NCBI GenBank assembly: GCA_903632075.3
Contig: CAHIKZ030001778.1
Location: 562,501 to 626,500 of the forward strand
Source: Acanthosepion pharaonis
Lineage: Eukaryota > Mollusca > Cephalopoda > Sepiida > Sepiidae
Reading direction: 5' to 3'
DNA length: 64,000 nt
A program made the translations under genes and the position numbers. Below, in pieces: positions 1 through 10,354 of this stretch; within the stretch, counting starts at the first letter, position 1; each line of letters begins with the position of its first letter. The notes under the pieces are model-generated. The model had not been told where the DNA came from and ran no database searches. It saw only the letters and a list, made by a program, of their open reading frames with translations.

Positions 1-80
1 ACGGCAAAGTCCACAAGCCTATTTTTAAAAGTATTCTGCTTTTGAAATTAAATTTTTCTTTCACTCACCAGTAGTTTAAC

Positions 81-136
81 ATCGCCCGAAGAGACACATT
101 TGTAGTGTTGAAACATAATTGCCATTATGTAGCGAT
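81..136 (+). ncRNA. Degenerate type I hammerhead ribozyme
   Basis: Hammerheads are self-cleaving RNAs. Folding by eye gives stem I from 81-85 with 132-136 (5 perfect pairs), stem II from 93-97 with 105-109 (5 pairs, one G-U), and stem III from 113-119 with 124-130 (7 perfect pairs, loop TGCC). The cleavage-site base is A131 after U130, a UA site. GAA at 110-112 is conserved. The core at 86-92 reads CCGAAGA instead of CTGATGA, so the conserved U4 is C and the tolerant position 7 is A; activity is probably lost or low. Stems differ in sequence from the copy at 49465-49526 but keep pairing. A (TA)n tract follows the cleavage site closely. Dispersed metazoan hammerheads are known from Penelope-like elements and retrozymes; which one this belongs to is not visible. 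Confidence 0.65.
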
Positions 137-137
137 T

Positions 138-162
138 AATATATATATATATATATATATAT
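138..162. repeat. (TA)n microsatellite
   Basis: An uninterrupted TA dinucleotide run starting just after the 3' strand of the degenerate hammerhead. Confidence 0.95.
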
Positions 163-1077
163 GATTTATGGGTACAGTTGGTGTCCGTAAATCATCGATA
201 CAATTTTAGAAGTTAATAAAAATGAGGTTGACTCTACAGCCCTTATTAGAAAACACGTAATCAATTAAAGTTTTATTTGAACACACCAGAACACTTCTAC
301 ACAAGAAATCTCGACGATACACAATTTCTCTTTTCTTCAAGACACTTCCTGTTTCCGTAAACTTACTGTGCCAGACACTGTGCCTGTGTGTCCGACTTGA
401 TCTCTATGAACCAGGATACACATTGCACTTTCACTTGCGCTGCTGTCATTTTCATTAAAAGTCACGGATCAATAATAATCACTTTCAACAGCTACTTGAA
501 AAGACACCGAAAGTGAATTTAAAAAAGAACAAACTCCATATAAATTAAAACTAATAATATTTCTTTAACAGGCAAAGAAGTGTATTGATCCATCTTAACT
601 CTAATGGATACGGTGAACTGTAGAAGTTGTACAGATATGATAAGATATAGTTTTAAGGTATGGTGCGGCAATCGGGGGGTATAAATGTAAAGGATTCACT
701 TTCTATTTGTCTTTTTGCTGCGGTATGTATTAGCGATAACATGAGACTTGTTTTCGCCGGAGGAGATTTTTTCCCTGGGTAGGCCGACTACTTGGTTTCA
801 CTAAACCACGTGGCGCACTGTTACCCGCAATCACCTCCACACACGCACACTAGCGTTAATCCCATAAATATTTTTTTCTTTTCTTTTTTCCGAGCTGTTT
901 GTATGAAAACCACCAGGGATGCGTTGAATTTGTTTCCTCTATCATTTTTTTTTAATCGATATCACCACATGCAAGGCGATAAAGCCACTAAGAGACAAGA
1001 GGGTTACAGGGTGTGCAGTAATTAGGAGCAGAAACATTAATAATGAGCGGAAAGAGAAGAGTAATGAGGAGGACAGT
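163..1077. other. No gene recognised
   Basis: AT-rich sequence with only short reading frames. I see no repeat shared with the rest of the window, no splice-flanked exon and no RNA gene. Confidence 0.6.
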
Positions 1078-1796
1078 AGATAGCGATTGATATTGCATTT
1101 AAATTTTTGCAGATTAACGTTGGCTGGAAAGCATGGAGCCAGACAGTATCGCTTCAAAGACCCGACCAGCCACACCAAAGTTAGACAGATATCCGAAAAT
1201 GACGCAAGAATTTCAAAATTACATAAAGAAGGAAGTTCCACAAGGGAGAAGTGCGAGAAAAGAAACTCTTAGCATAGACCTTACGGCTATATCTAACCAG
1301 CTCAACTGTAAATTGATGAGATCTAGACGCCAGTTTAATACTGCACTTAAATCCAAAAAGTCTATGAACCATAGCAAAAAGACATAAAGAGACAAACTTA
1401 GGGCAGTGGGAAAGTAACTGAAGGCCGCCATATCAGGATCAATAATATTGCTGATTCTTCTTTGGATTTTATCAAGGAGCTCTAGATAACTAGCAGGAGC
1501 ATATGTGGCAGCAATATTCTAAGCATGGACAAATGGTAGACTTATAGATATGTATGACAGATTCTGGAGAGAAAAATTGTCTAGCACGATACTGTGAATT
1601 GATTTTCTTAGCAGCTGATCTCACAATGAATTCAATATAGTCTTTTCACTTTATGTCAGCTGAGAACATTAGCCCGAGAAGGCTCAACGAGTCATTTTCC
1701 TGGAGGTTAGCATCAGCCATGCTAATAGAAAGCAGTGAGGGGTTTCTCAGATGATTAATGGAAAGAAGTTTATTTTTGGAGGCATTAACACCCGTC
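1078..1796 (-). mobile_element. LINE-A fragment, 3' end
   Basis: Minus-strand remnant of a CR1/jockey-like non-LTR retrotransposon (LINE-A). It keeps the C-terminal tail after the reverse transcriptase, recognisable in broken frames by an INLQLSWLDIA-type stretch and by nucleotide identity with the copies at 15815-16390 and 21470-22030. The region 1429-1730 carries the segment that reads, on the minus strand, as the conserved post-RT block seen in other copies. Several frameshifts and stops make it dead. About 95 bp near 1133-1225 is absent from the sister copies and has an inverted twin at 2700-2762. LINE-A encoded an RT that copies its own RNA into chromosomal nicks. Confidence 0.7.
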
Positions 1797-1814
1797 AAAA
1801 AAAAAAAAAAAAAA
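1797..1814. repeat. poly-A tract
   Basis: A run of 18 or so A residues at the upstream edge of the minus-strand LINE-A fragment. It lies at the 5' side of that LINE, so it is not its own poly-A tail. Confidence 0.9.
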
Positions 1815-1984
1815 TAATAAGCAATATGGGACTCAAAACCTAATAGAATATACGATATTCAACCAACTATAGGAGAATGGCTCACAGGTTTCAGAAAAAA
1901 ACAAAACGGGAGGAAATAGTTTCCTCAGAGTCCGAATAGGACATTCACATCTGGCAGACTATCCGGATTACTTCAGAAGTGTAC

Positions 1985-2175
1985 TGGTCAAAATCTCTGC
2001 TTCTGGGCAGAAAGGATTCCCAGACGAGTCTATGTCGAAGGACAGAGTCTCGTCTTTTGGGAGACAGCTACCCGACCCCGTTTTTTACGGCCGAGTCTAC
2101 GGGCTCGGATACCCCACAATAAACTCGGTCTTGTGCCACTTCCGACCGCGTGGGGAGGTTAGTAAATATCTCACT
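1985..2175 (+). repeat. Repeat R, forward copy
   Basis: About 190 bp, unusually GC-rich for the window, closely matched in reverse orientation at 41640-41880. Shared reading includes the peptide YGLGYPT and an SVLCH/SALCH segment, so it may derive from a coding part of an unidentified retroelement. No family could be assigned by eye. Confidence 0.7.
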
Positions 2176-2249
2176 TCTGACAGACACACACATCTACTAA
2201 AAAATGAAACTCTCTCATCATGCAATGGATATCAAGAACCTCGCCCAGT

Positions 2250-2445
2250 CGAACATATGCCCAGCTTCTTCCCACGAACTACTGCGTTGTGGAAGAGGAT
2301 GCTTCCCTGATCACTACAATGTGAAGCAGTTCTAGTCTAGGATTAACCGTTAACTTCTCCACATGTGTCCTATAAATTGTGCTCTCACTCTGTAACCCCC
2401 TACCTCAAGTGGCTCTCGGGCCTTGTACTATTGTAAACATTATTG
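2250..2445 (+). mobile_element. LINE-B 3' end
   Basis: Plus-strand 3' terminus of a second CR1/jockey-like LINE (LINE-B). The remnant reads FFPRTTALWKRMLP, matching the FFPRT-LWN motif typical of the C-terminal tail of these proteins, followed by a frameshifted continuation and 3' UTR ending near the words for GGCCTTGTACTATTGTAAAC. The same 3' UTR recurs at 2862, 3645, 44285 and 54410 in reverse orientation. Confidence 0.7.
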
Positions 2446-2861
2446 CAAAAAATTAAAAAAAAACGTGTGTGTTTGTAAAGAAAAGCTATTGTAAAATTTC
2501 TAAATTGCTTTTATCATTTAAAAGAATCCGTTTTGTAATTTGTTGTGAAGCACTGGACATCATATCACTATGAAGAACTTATTAAAGTGGTTCCGAAAAC
2601 TGTCGTTACTGGAATGATTTCCATCCTCACAGGGTGGTTCATATTTCTTTTGCGAAAATATTCTTAGCTTAGTAAATATGAGTATTTATTTATTTAAGTT
2701 CTTGCGTCATTTTCGGATATCTGTCTAACTTTGGAGTGGCTGGTCAGGTCTTTGAAAAGATAAGAGATTGGGTATCTAGGAAGAGGAGACTGGATGGGAA
2801 ATGTAATAAATGCAAAATATATATGATTATTTTTTTTACCATTTTTTCTCACAATATAAGG
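2446..2861. other. Intervening sequence with 63-bp inverted match
   Basis: No coding content. Positions 2700-2762 match 1143-1205 in reverse complement with only a few differences. Confidence 0.6.
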
Positions 2862-3240
2862 CTCAAGAGCAACTCAAGTTGGCGGGTTACTGAACAAGAT
2901 TATTGACTCGTGACTTGAAGAGATCAAGACTGTAGGATTCGGAAAAGTAACCTCTTCGGAAGAAACAGCCTTTCTTACTAATGGAATATGAAGGGAACGA
3001 GGACAATTCGATCCCGTGTACGTAGCATGACGTAGTTCCACAACCCTCCTGTAATTCCACACATCCGACGGTAGAGGGTTATTGAATGAGGTTGTTGTAT
3101 GACCCTAAGAGGAGGAGGAGTCAAGGAAGAGAAACTACACAAAGCGCTCAATCCGATACTGTTTGATGTGTCCTCCTAATTTTTGATCAGTTAACTATTA
3201 TTTTCTCATGTTCTCTATGGATATCTAACATCGAACTGAA
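2862..3240 (-). mobile_element. LINE-B 3' fragments, two in tandem
   Basis: Two successive minus-strand LINE-B 3' ends, starting at 2862 and 3063, each opening with the same GGGTTAYTGAAYRAG word seen in other copies. The first reads on the minus strand as a tail with LHIPLVRK, the conserved segment just before the missing FFPRT motif. Frames are broken. Confidence 0.6.
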
Positions 3241-3334
3241 CCTTATCTTGCCGTGTTGATGAAGCTTCGAAAACGCCGACTGCATCCCAGGCCCAAGGGT
3301 AAAAAGCTTCTTGACTCTGACGGGTCATTAAAGA

Positions 3335-3640
3335 TTCCGGTATAAATCTCACTAATGTTCATTCTTTTAACGCTAGTGTAAATCAGTCCTATATTTACGT
3401 ATTTGTATACCCTATTGCATATAGTGTAAGACGGGCCTGTGTATACCCTATTGAATCTAGTGTAAACCGGTCCTATATTTACGTATTTGTATACCCTGTT
3501 GCATATAGTGTATATTCTATTAAATCTACTGTAAATTGTGCATATATTTACCTATTTGAATCTTGTTTAAACCAGGCCTCTGCATACCCTATTGAATCTA
3601 ATGCAAATCGGCTCCATGTTTACATTTTTGACTTTAGTGT
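3335..3640. repeat. Degenerate tandem repeat
   Basis: Imperfect repeats built on words such as TATTTACGTATTTGTATACC and CCCTATTGAATCTAGTGTAA, alternating roughly every 40-50 bp with a longer period near 85-90 bp. No coding function is apparent. Confidence 0.65.
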
Positions 3641-3644
3641 GAAC

Positions 3645-4275
3645 CACTCACCCAAGGTAGAGGGTTACTGAATGAAGTTGTATGAACCTAAGAGGAAGAG
3701 TCAAGGAGTGCAGTTTATGAGGATTGATCCTAGACTTGAAGACACTAAAATTGTATTTGTCGGATAAACACCCACTCTAGAGTCTGTTCCACAAAGCAAC
3801 AGTTCTTGGGAAGAAGCTTGTCTGAACGAATCTTCCTCCTTACTAATGGGATACGAGGGGAATGGAGATGATTCGTCCCAGTGTACGTGGCGTGGCGGGT
3901 TAATGTATCTTGTCAGAACATTTGGAAATAATCACAGAGTATAGAGAGGCGTGCGATGTTGTAGGTTGGAAAATAAGTAATCACGCACAAAGACGCGTAG
4001 ATGCTTTTGAACTCTATCAAGACTGGAAAGGGAGGACTGGGTAGCTCCAGCCCAGTTCTGGCAGCAGTACCCTATTTCTTTGGTCTTATCTGTCTCTTGT
4101 AAAGAGAGATGATAGCAAGTGAAGTCAGGTATGTATTGAAGCGGTACAAGGGACCGTCCATGTCTCCAGGATCTTTAGCAATGGATAGTATATATGAGTT
4201 CCCCTTAAGGATTGGGGTAAGCTTGAGTCTCAATAGATATTCAAGACAAGGAGCTCGTTGAAAGAACATCTGTTC
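3645..4275 (-). mobile_element. LINE-B fragment, RT tail
   Basis: Minus-strand LINE-B remnant. From 4270 downward it reads through the end of the reverse transcriptase domain (LKLTPILKGNSYILSIAKD, then ISLYKRQIRPK), followed by the post-RT tail and a 3' UTR ending near 3645. The IYKS/LYKSQIRP block is the standard post-thumb motif of CR1/jockey-like proteins. An in-frame stop follows RPKK, and frameshifts continue downstream. Confidence 0.7.
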
Positions 4276-4620
4276 ATCATGATAGGCAAAAATTCTCGAT
4301 AATAATTAATTGAGATTTATGCCTTATAAGTATTGGATTCAACATTAAAATAACTCCAGTTGAGGTTTTGTTAATTAACCAGTATAACCCCAAAAATAAA
4401 CCTTATCGACACATCACAATGATAAGCTTTTTGTACAAAATATCCAAGTTGCTCTTATGTTTTAACCTGACTTCTTGTTTACTTTGATTCTAAGCACTAA
4501 ACAATGCAACGGTGTACCATAGCAAAATATACATTCATTGTAGTAAAAATTAGTATCTATTAATGTCATTACGTCTTGTAAAATATTATAAATGCTTAGC
4601 GAGCGGTGTAACAGGTATCA
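4276..4620. other. No feature recognised
   Basis: AT-rich spacer without shared repeats or reading frames of note. Confidence 0.5.
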
Positions 4621-4624
4621 GCGT

Positions 4625-5095
4625 GAAAACTTGGTTGGCATATCAACACCTCTATGGGTTATTTAATGCCGAAATGTAAATAATCTGAACACAAATTTAT
4701 AGCTTCAACTAAATATATTTTGAACGCAATTGTATGCCTTCAACTACAGATAAAATATATTGCTGGACATTTTACTATAAAAATTTATTGTCGCTTATTT
4801 TACTATAAATAAGCATTATGGCTTATTGTCGCTTATTTTACTATAAATAAGCATTATTGCTTTTTTTTTTTTTTACCTAAAATGTATTGCTGGTATTTTT
4901 ACTATAAAAATGTATTTTTGTACTTTCATAGTGTTTTCTCGGGGTTTTTACCATTTCTCCATAGCTTGGACCCAAACAAGTTCTACCAACCCGTGTCAGA
5001 GTAGACATAGAAATAAAAGCAATTAAAAGTTGGTTCTACGCTCCTTAAAACCTCCAATCTCCTGACCATAGGCCTTGCTGCCGGTTGTAGTTTAT
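4625..5095 (-). repeat. SINE-X copy 1
   Basis: Minus-strand member of a dispersed repeat also found at 13795-14165 and 50690-51080. Shared landmarks, in element orientation, are GATCAGGAGGTTTTG near the 5' side, runs of ATTACCAGCAATA spaced through an A/T-rich middle, and GTTGATATGCC close to the 3' end. This copy has an internal duplication of about 40 bp near 4788-4860. No coding frame is present, so a SINE or other non-autonomous element is likely. Confidence 0.7.
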
Positions 5096-6697
5096 CATCA
5101 TACCCATGACAGCGTGGAAACAGGAATCGGCGATTCGAATTTAAATCCCATGTTCATTTTACACTATTGCCATTGGGAAAAGTAGGAATACGTTTTTTTT
5201 TCTTCTCTTCATTATCTATTGATGAAAGGGGCTGGTTTCTTTAAACTTAAATGGGCGAACAAATCTAGAAGAAGGAAAACCGTAAGGAATGCAACGGAAA
5301 ATTCTCCACTGCCTTTCCAAGATTTGAAACTGTACAGTTTACAAACAAGAAAATAATACTCAGGAGTGTGGGAAATTTAACGACTTCCCAAACAGAGTCG
5401 TGGCTTGATGACCAAAGTGAGACAATTGGACATTATTAAACATACTTTATACAAGAAACACAAGAGAATAGAGATGGATTGCTAAAAAAGTTTTCTTTTA
5501 GCGGTTAGAAGTCAAATCATCAAGGACGAAATCCAAATACATATTTATTTGAAATAGATGTGACTTATCTGAATGGAGTTCATATTCTGCATGCTGCTTG
5601 TCCTCGTATTATTCAGGTTAGCTTATGGCCAGAATACCTGTTTCTTGTGTGGTCTCGAGACGCGTGTGTTCTAATCTAAAACACGTCCATTCGCTCTGTC
5701 TTCTATTCGGTGTCTGAAGTTGGCGCTCGAAATCCTATTTCGCGCCTAATTTTGGGTTATGCTCATTATGAATTTATAATAGACTATTCTTATTATCAGC
5801 AGGAACCATCTACCAAAAGGAGATAGCCTATATTTTTATAGGAGATTCATGATCGTTTACATCCTGAAGAGATATGGAGTTTGCAAAAATATCAAACTAA
5901 AATTGGATTTTTCTATTTCCTGAGTGAAAGTCTCGCTGTTAGGCGCGTCATACACAGGGCTCCAAACAAAGAATTTCGCTTCCTGCTAAATTTCACATAC
6001 CAGACTGTGTTATAAATAACAGTTCTTTCCAGGTGATATTTTTGCAAGAGCCTTTCGCTGAATTTGCTGGATATCGTAAGGATTTCAATTTTGCTTCATG
6101 TTATAAAATGTCCCTTCAGCCGTTTTTATTGTATTACTTAAAAATGATTGATTCAATAATCGTTCGCCACGTTATTTAATTTATCGAATAAGTGGAAAGG
6201 AATTGATTAGTTGGTAACTGTAAATATAAAATGCGAATACATCTGAGTTAAAAGAATAAATAAATCGAGGAATAGATTGAAAAGCTAGCAATTTAATCGT
6301 ATTGAATTATATTGACACATACACATAATCAGGTGTGTCTGTGTGTTTGATGATATGTAGAGGCGAGCATGCGCACGGGGGAAATTTTTCCGCCACAAAA
6401 TTTTGTTTCACTTTGAAATGCGCAAGCATATTTAGATTTGTAGATACACAATATCAGATTTTATTATTCAAGTCAATGTTTTCGCAATAAACTTGAGACT
6501 AACCAACCGCTTTTGGTCAAATTATGAGGATACATTTATATCTATATGATAAATATTTCATGTGAATCGACCATTATAAATATCGTTTTTATAAGAAACG
6601 TATTTGGAGGCGTGGGATTATATTATGCAACTCGCAGGCTGTTCATCGTAATGTAAATAAATAGATATAATAATACTGCGATACCTATTTTTAATTT

Positions 6698-6700
<3 letters not shown>
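5096..6700. other. No gene recognised
   Basis: About 1.6 kb without recognisable coding or repeat homology inside the window. A B-box-like word occurs near 5130 (GATTCGAATTTAAATCCC) and could mark the edge of a tRNA-derived SINE, but no A box could be placed. Confidence 0.5.

Positions 6701-6701
<1 letters not shown>

Positions 6702-6730
<29 letters not shown>
6702..6730. repeat. (TA)n microsatellite
   Basis: TA run at the left end of the foldback element that follows. Confidence 0.95.
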
Positions 6731-6733
<3 letters not shown>

Positions 6734-7056
6734 GAAATATAGTCTTAAGGTGTGCTATATTTATGGAATAAAGTGCTCAATATCAGAGATAGAGCGTGTG
6801 TAAATATAAAAGTGAACATAGAAATTTTTTTTTAGGGCGACAGTCTGTTTCATACTATTTTTACCGCAATCGTCAGGCCACATATGCTTTAATTTTCTCG
6901 GCTATAATATATATATAGGTTACCCACAATGTATTGTGGGTACTAACCCGTTATTTATATCGTTTGTTTAACCGAGAAAAATAACAGCATATGTGGCCTG
7001 ACGATTGCATATAGTATGAAACAGACTGTCGCCTCTAAGTGTTGACTTTATGTTCA

Positions 7057-7064
<8 letters not shown>
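6731..7064. mobile_element. Foldback T-element, short copy
   Basis: A (TA)-bounded element. Two arms of about 95 bp (6804-6903 and 6971-7064) are inverted copies, both carrying CGACAGTCTGTTTCATACTA and CGTCAGGCCACATATGC. A tight hairpin lies in the loop (6921-6942, ACCCACAAT / ATTGTGGGT). Left-end words, such as TAAAGTGCTCAATATC, recur at 61640; the right arm recurs at 62624-62700. It is non-coding; mobilising enzyme unknown. Confidence 0.7.

Positions 7065-7106
<42 letters not shown>
7065..7106. repeat. (TA)n microsatellite and mariner target
   Basis: TA run between the foldback element and mariner. Its last TA (7105-7106) is the likely target-site duplication partner of TA at 8395-8396. 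Confidence 0.9.
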
Positions 7107-7110
<4 letters not shown>

Positions 7111-8394
7111 GTTGGCAACTAAGTTCCGGCGTTTTTTTTTTAAATTTGGGAATAAATTGTTTTTTTAAATTTGGGAATCTACTTTTTTTTTTCGAGAATT
7201 CTATTTTGAAATAATTTTTTAATCTATTTTGTTTTTTTTTTCGAGTTAATTTAAGTTAATTTCTGTTTATTTTCAGATCATTAAAATTGAATGTTAAGTT
7301 AAGAAAAATGAGCATTTTCGACACCTCCTTCTTTTCGCTTTTAATCAAAGTTCTAAGGCCGCAAAAGCTGCTCGCAACATTTGTGCTGTGTATGGAGAGG
7401 AGGCCATAGCCGAAAGAACCGCTTGTGATTGGTATGCCAAGTTCAAAAATGGAAATTTTGACCTCAAAGACGCACCTCGTTCTGGCCGTTTAGTTGAGTT
7501 TGATGAAGAGCGATTAAACCAACTTTTGTACGAAAATTCTTGTCAAACAACAAGGGAACACAGAAAAAATGGAATATTCCCACACTACTATAGAGAAGCA
7601 TCTTCACTCGATGGGCAAAGGTTCAGAAGTGTGGAGCATAGATACCACAGGCTTTAAGTGACAACAACAAAATCAACGATCAAAAATGTCCGCTGATTTG
7701 CTTGCTCGTCACCGCTCATTTTAACGATTTCTTTACTGAAACGTTACTGGCGACGAAAAATGGTGCCTGTACATCAATATGAAGCAGCGTATGGAATGGC
7801 TTAGCACCGGTAAACAAGTGACACCGCGCATGAAACAAGATCTTCATCCGCGTAAAACGATGTTGTGCGTATGGTGGGACTGGGAAGGAATTATCCATTA
7901 CAAATTGCTTGAACGGAACCAAACGGTCAACGCGGAAATCTATGTTCAACAGATGAAAAGACTCAACACGGCTATTAAAAAAGAAAAGACCTAATCGGCA
8001 GCATGGAGTTCTTTTGCTGCACGACAACGCCTGCCCTCATATTGACAATATGACCAAGGAAGCCATTCAAACACACAGCTGGGAAGTGATGCCAAACCTG
8101 CCGTACTCTCCCGATTTGGCACCAACGGAATTCTACCTCTATCGATCTCTTTCATGTTATGTGCGGAGTTTTGTTCAATACTGATGCAGAATTGAGAGTT
8201 TGGTTGGATGAAGTTTTCGAGTCGAAACAGGGTGATTTCTAACAACGAAGTACTCAAAATCTTGTTGAACGTTGGGAAGAAGTTGTAAACAACAAGGGAG
8301 AATACATTATTGGTTAATTAGTTGTTATTTTTTTAATTAAACCTTTTAGAAAATTTTAATTAAAAAAATGGCGGGAACTTAGTTGCCAACCCAA
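7107..8394 (+). mobile_element. mariner transposon, near full length
   Basis: A 1288-bp Tc1/mariner element, the usual length for mariner. Ends are inverted repeats: TTGGGTTGGCAACTAAGTTC at 7107 and its counterpart GTTGCCAACCCAA closing at 8394. TA duplications flank both ends. It holds one transposase gene in the plus orientation, broken by frameshifts. The well preserved TIRs mean it might still be moved in trans by an active relative. Confidence 0.93.
7308..8317 (+). pseudogene. mariner transposase pseudogene
   Basis: Transposase of the mariner family (cuts and pastes the element at TA sites). The start MSIFDTSFF is at 7308. The DNA-binding N-terminus is in frame from about 7340 (YGEEAIAERTACDWYAKFKN) after an early frameshift; other shifts lie near 7610, 7975 and 8150. 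The catalytic domain shows VTGDEKW (first Asp, 7752-7754), LLHDNACPH (second Asp, 8023-8025) and YSPDLAPTEFYL. In mariner the third metal-binding residue is the Asp after APS/APT; here codon 8128-8130 gives Glu. The end reads RWEEVVNNKGEYIIG then stop. Clearly inactive. Confidence 0.92.
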
Positions 8395-8404
8395 TATATT
8401 TTTT

Positions 8405-8610
8405 AAATTCTATGTTCAGAGGATGCTTCCACGATCATTACAATCTTGGCCTGTTCAAGTCTAGGGTCAACCGTTATCTTCCCCACATACCCCCATAAAC
8501 AGTGCTTCTTATTCTCCCTTGAGTGTCTCTTGGGCATTTTACAGAATGACCATCTGTTATAGTGGAACACACCAATTCTATAGTTAATAGACTCTCCCAC
8601 CTATAATAAG
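8405..8610 (+). mobile_element. LINE-B 3' end
   Basis: Begins one base run after the mariner right end. It reads RGCFHDHYNLGLFKSRVNRY in broken frame, the C-terminal LINE-B motif (NLxLFKSRVNRYL), followed by 3' UTR like that at 2340-2440. Confidence 0.65.
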
Positions 8611-8839
8611 TAGGAGTAGTAATAGTAACGAGGGGTGAGTCAGTCGATGCCGGATGACAGTCGGATATTAAAGTATCAGTGACCACGACTAGATTTCTCT
8701 GCGTCATTACCTATTATATCAAGTTCCTAACGTTTTGTACGTCGAACCTATTTTAGGACCGACTTAGTACAAATACAAGCCTCCGCTGTGAAATCACTTC
8801 ACAATACCATCATTGTAAAAATATATGAATAATATATTA
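8611..8839. other. No feature recognised
   Basis: Short spacer between LINE-B and the inverted-repeat element. Confidence 0.4.
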
Positions 8840-9230
8840 TTTACGCTATTTACATACCTACTGTTTTCATTTTTGTTGTTGTTATAACAACGTTTCGGCC
8901 GTTGTGCCCTTTGGCCTTCATCAGGTGTATATCAATCTGGGTAACCTACAGGGAATTCGGAACTGAAGCATTTATTTAATCTACCGCCATTGTCTAGGGA
9001 ATATTTCATCTAGTTCTTAATTTTAGTAATGTGCAGTTATTGTTCGCCTTCTCCACTGAGTCCAAGTACACAACGCCCGTCGCAGGGATTGAACTTGCAA
9101 TTATTGCGTTAACCAGGACAATATACACCTGATGAAGGCTGGAGGGCACAACAGCCGAAACGTTGCGATAACAGCAAAGATGAAGACAGTAATTCCGAAA
9201 GTAAATAGTGTAAATAATGATAATTCCTTA
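8840..9230. mobile_element. Long inverted-repeat element
   Basis: Arms at about 8845-8935 and 9120-9225 are inverted copies; both contain CAACGTTTCGGC and CCTTCATCAGGTGTATAT (or complements). The 180-bp centre carries, on the minus strand, a tRNA-like B-box (AAGTTCAATCCCTGCGAC, near 9070-9090), suggesting a tRNA-derived piece inside. No coding frame. Fits a foldback or MITE-like element; the CTGATGA...GAAAC words tempt a ribozyme reading, discussed among rejected items. Confidence 0.6.
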
Positions 9231-9279
9231 TCCTGGAAATTCAGACAGAAATTAAGAACAATATAATATATATTGTATG

Positions 9280-9392
9280 TGCAGGTGGTGTAAGGGATAT
9301 CAGATTGGAATGAGAAATCCGAGAGCAGAGTTCGAATTCCACCCCAGGTTCGTTACATTCACTTACGTGCAAATGCCCTTAGGAAGGCTATG

Positions 9393-9485
<93 letters not shown>

Positions 9486-9610
9486 CTCTCTCTCTCTCCC
9501 AGTATATGAGTTAAATAGTAGAACACACTGGGTACTTCAGCCTTGTTTGGTAACCAGTATAGGAGAAGAACAACTATGAATTGAAAAACCGTATGTATAC
9601 CCTGGCAAAC
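9280..9610 (+). repeat. SINE-1 with A and B boxes
   Basis: tRNA-derived SINE. The A box TGGTGTAAGGG (9286-9296) fits TRGYNNANNNG exactly; the B box GTTCGAATTCC starts at 9330, a 44-bp offset, as in real tRNA genes. The body continues ATTCACTTACGTGC and CCCTTAGGAAGGCTATGAAT, then a large microsatellite insertion, then GAGTTAAATAGTAGAACACA. Related copies lie at 45246, 48935 and 51245. These are transcribed by RNA polymerase III and copied by a partner LINE. Confidence 0.8.
9393..9500. repeat. Compound (TC)n(CA)n(TC)n microsatellite
   Basis: TC run, then about 25 CA units, then TC again, expanded inside the SINE-1 body. Confidence 0.97.
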
Positions 9611-10344
9611 ACTGCTAAATATGCCGCTAAATAAAGGATCATGGGCTTCACAATTACTCTATGAGTCCGTCCGCGGTCGGTCTTGGTTAGTAGATATATA
9701 CACTTTTTATGTCAGGCCACTCTGCAAGTGTTGCCGTAGCCCAATACTATCTGCCATATATTTGAATCACCAGTGAATAAACCGGTGTTCCCACCAGGTT
9801 ATTCTGGCGAAGAGGAGATTAAAACAGGGTCATCTAGCGCAACGGGGTAGACTGGGCTCCATAGATATGGTCGCGGTCAGTGCAGTCATGACACGGTATC
9901 GCTTGGGGGAGGGCTTCCTAGACTAAAGTCCAGAGCAGTGGATTTCCTTCGATGGAATCAACGGCCAGTTGTTCGTGACCAAAGCGATCCTTGAAGGGGC
10001 ATCGGCTTTGGTTTGACCAGGTTTACATATCCAAGGAATGAATGAATGCCTTTTAACCGAGATATTTGGAAGGAACTCTTTAGATTCTCAGCTGCACACT
10101 GATCCTACGGACATATCCGATCATGGGATTGATGGTTTTTGAATTCAGTGTAGCTCATCTCTATGACCAGTTGCCAACAAAGGCTGAAGAGACCAGTCTG
10201 TTCTATTATTTAACCCATAGCTTGGGAGGGGAGAAAGATGGATTCATACTTTGCCCAAAGGTATTTGCGCATAATTGAATGTAACAAGCTCGACTTGAAT
10301 TCGAAAGCGATTTCTCATTCCGAGTCGTCATCCATTGCATCAGC
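9611..10344. other. No gene recognised
   Basis: Slightly GC-richer than its surroundings, with no repeat match in the window and no convincing reading frame. Confidence 0.5.
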
Positions 10345-10354
10345 CGCACATCCA

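Noticed and set aside
8885..9165. Two further hammerhead-like words, CTGATGA...GAAAC, in the arms of the inverted-repeat element (minus strand near 8897-8928, plus strand 9129-9161).
   Set aside because: An extra A separates the core from the GGCC or GGCT helix, and I could find neither a stem III with a UH site nor a stem I, in contrast to 49465-49526.
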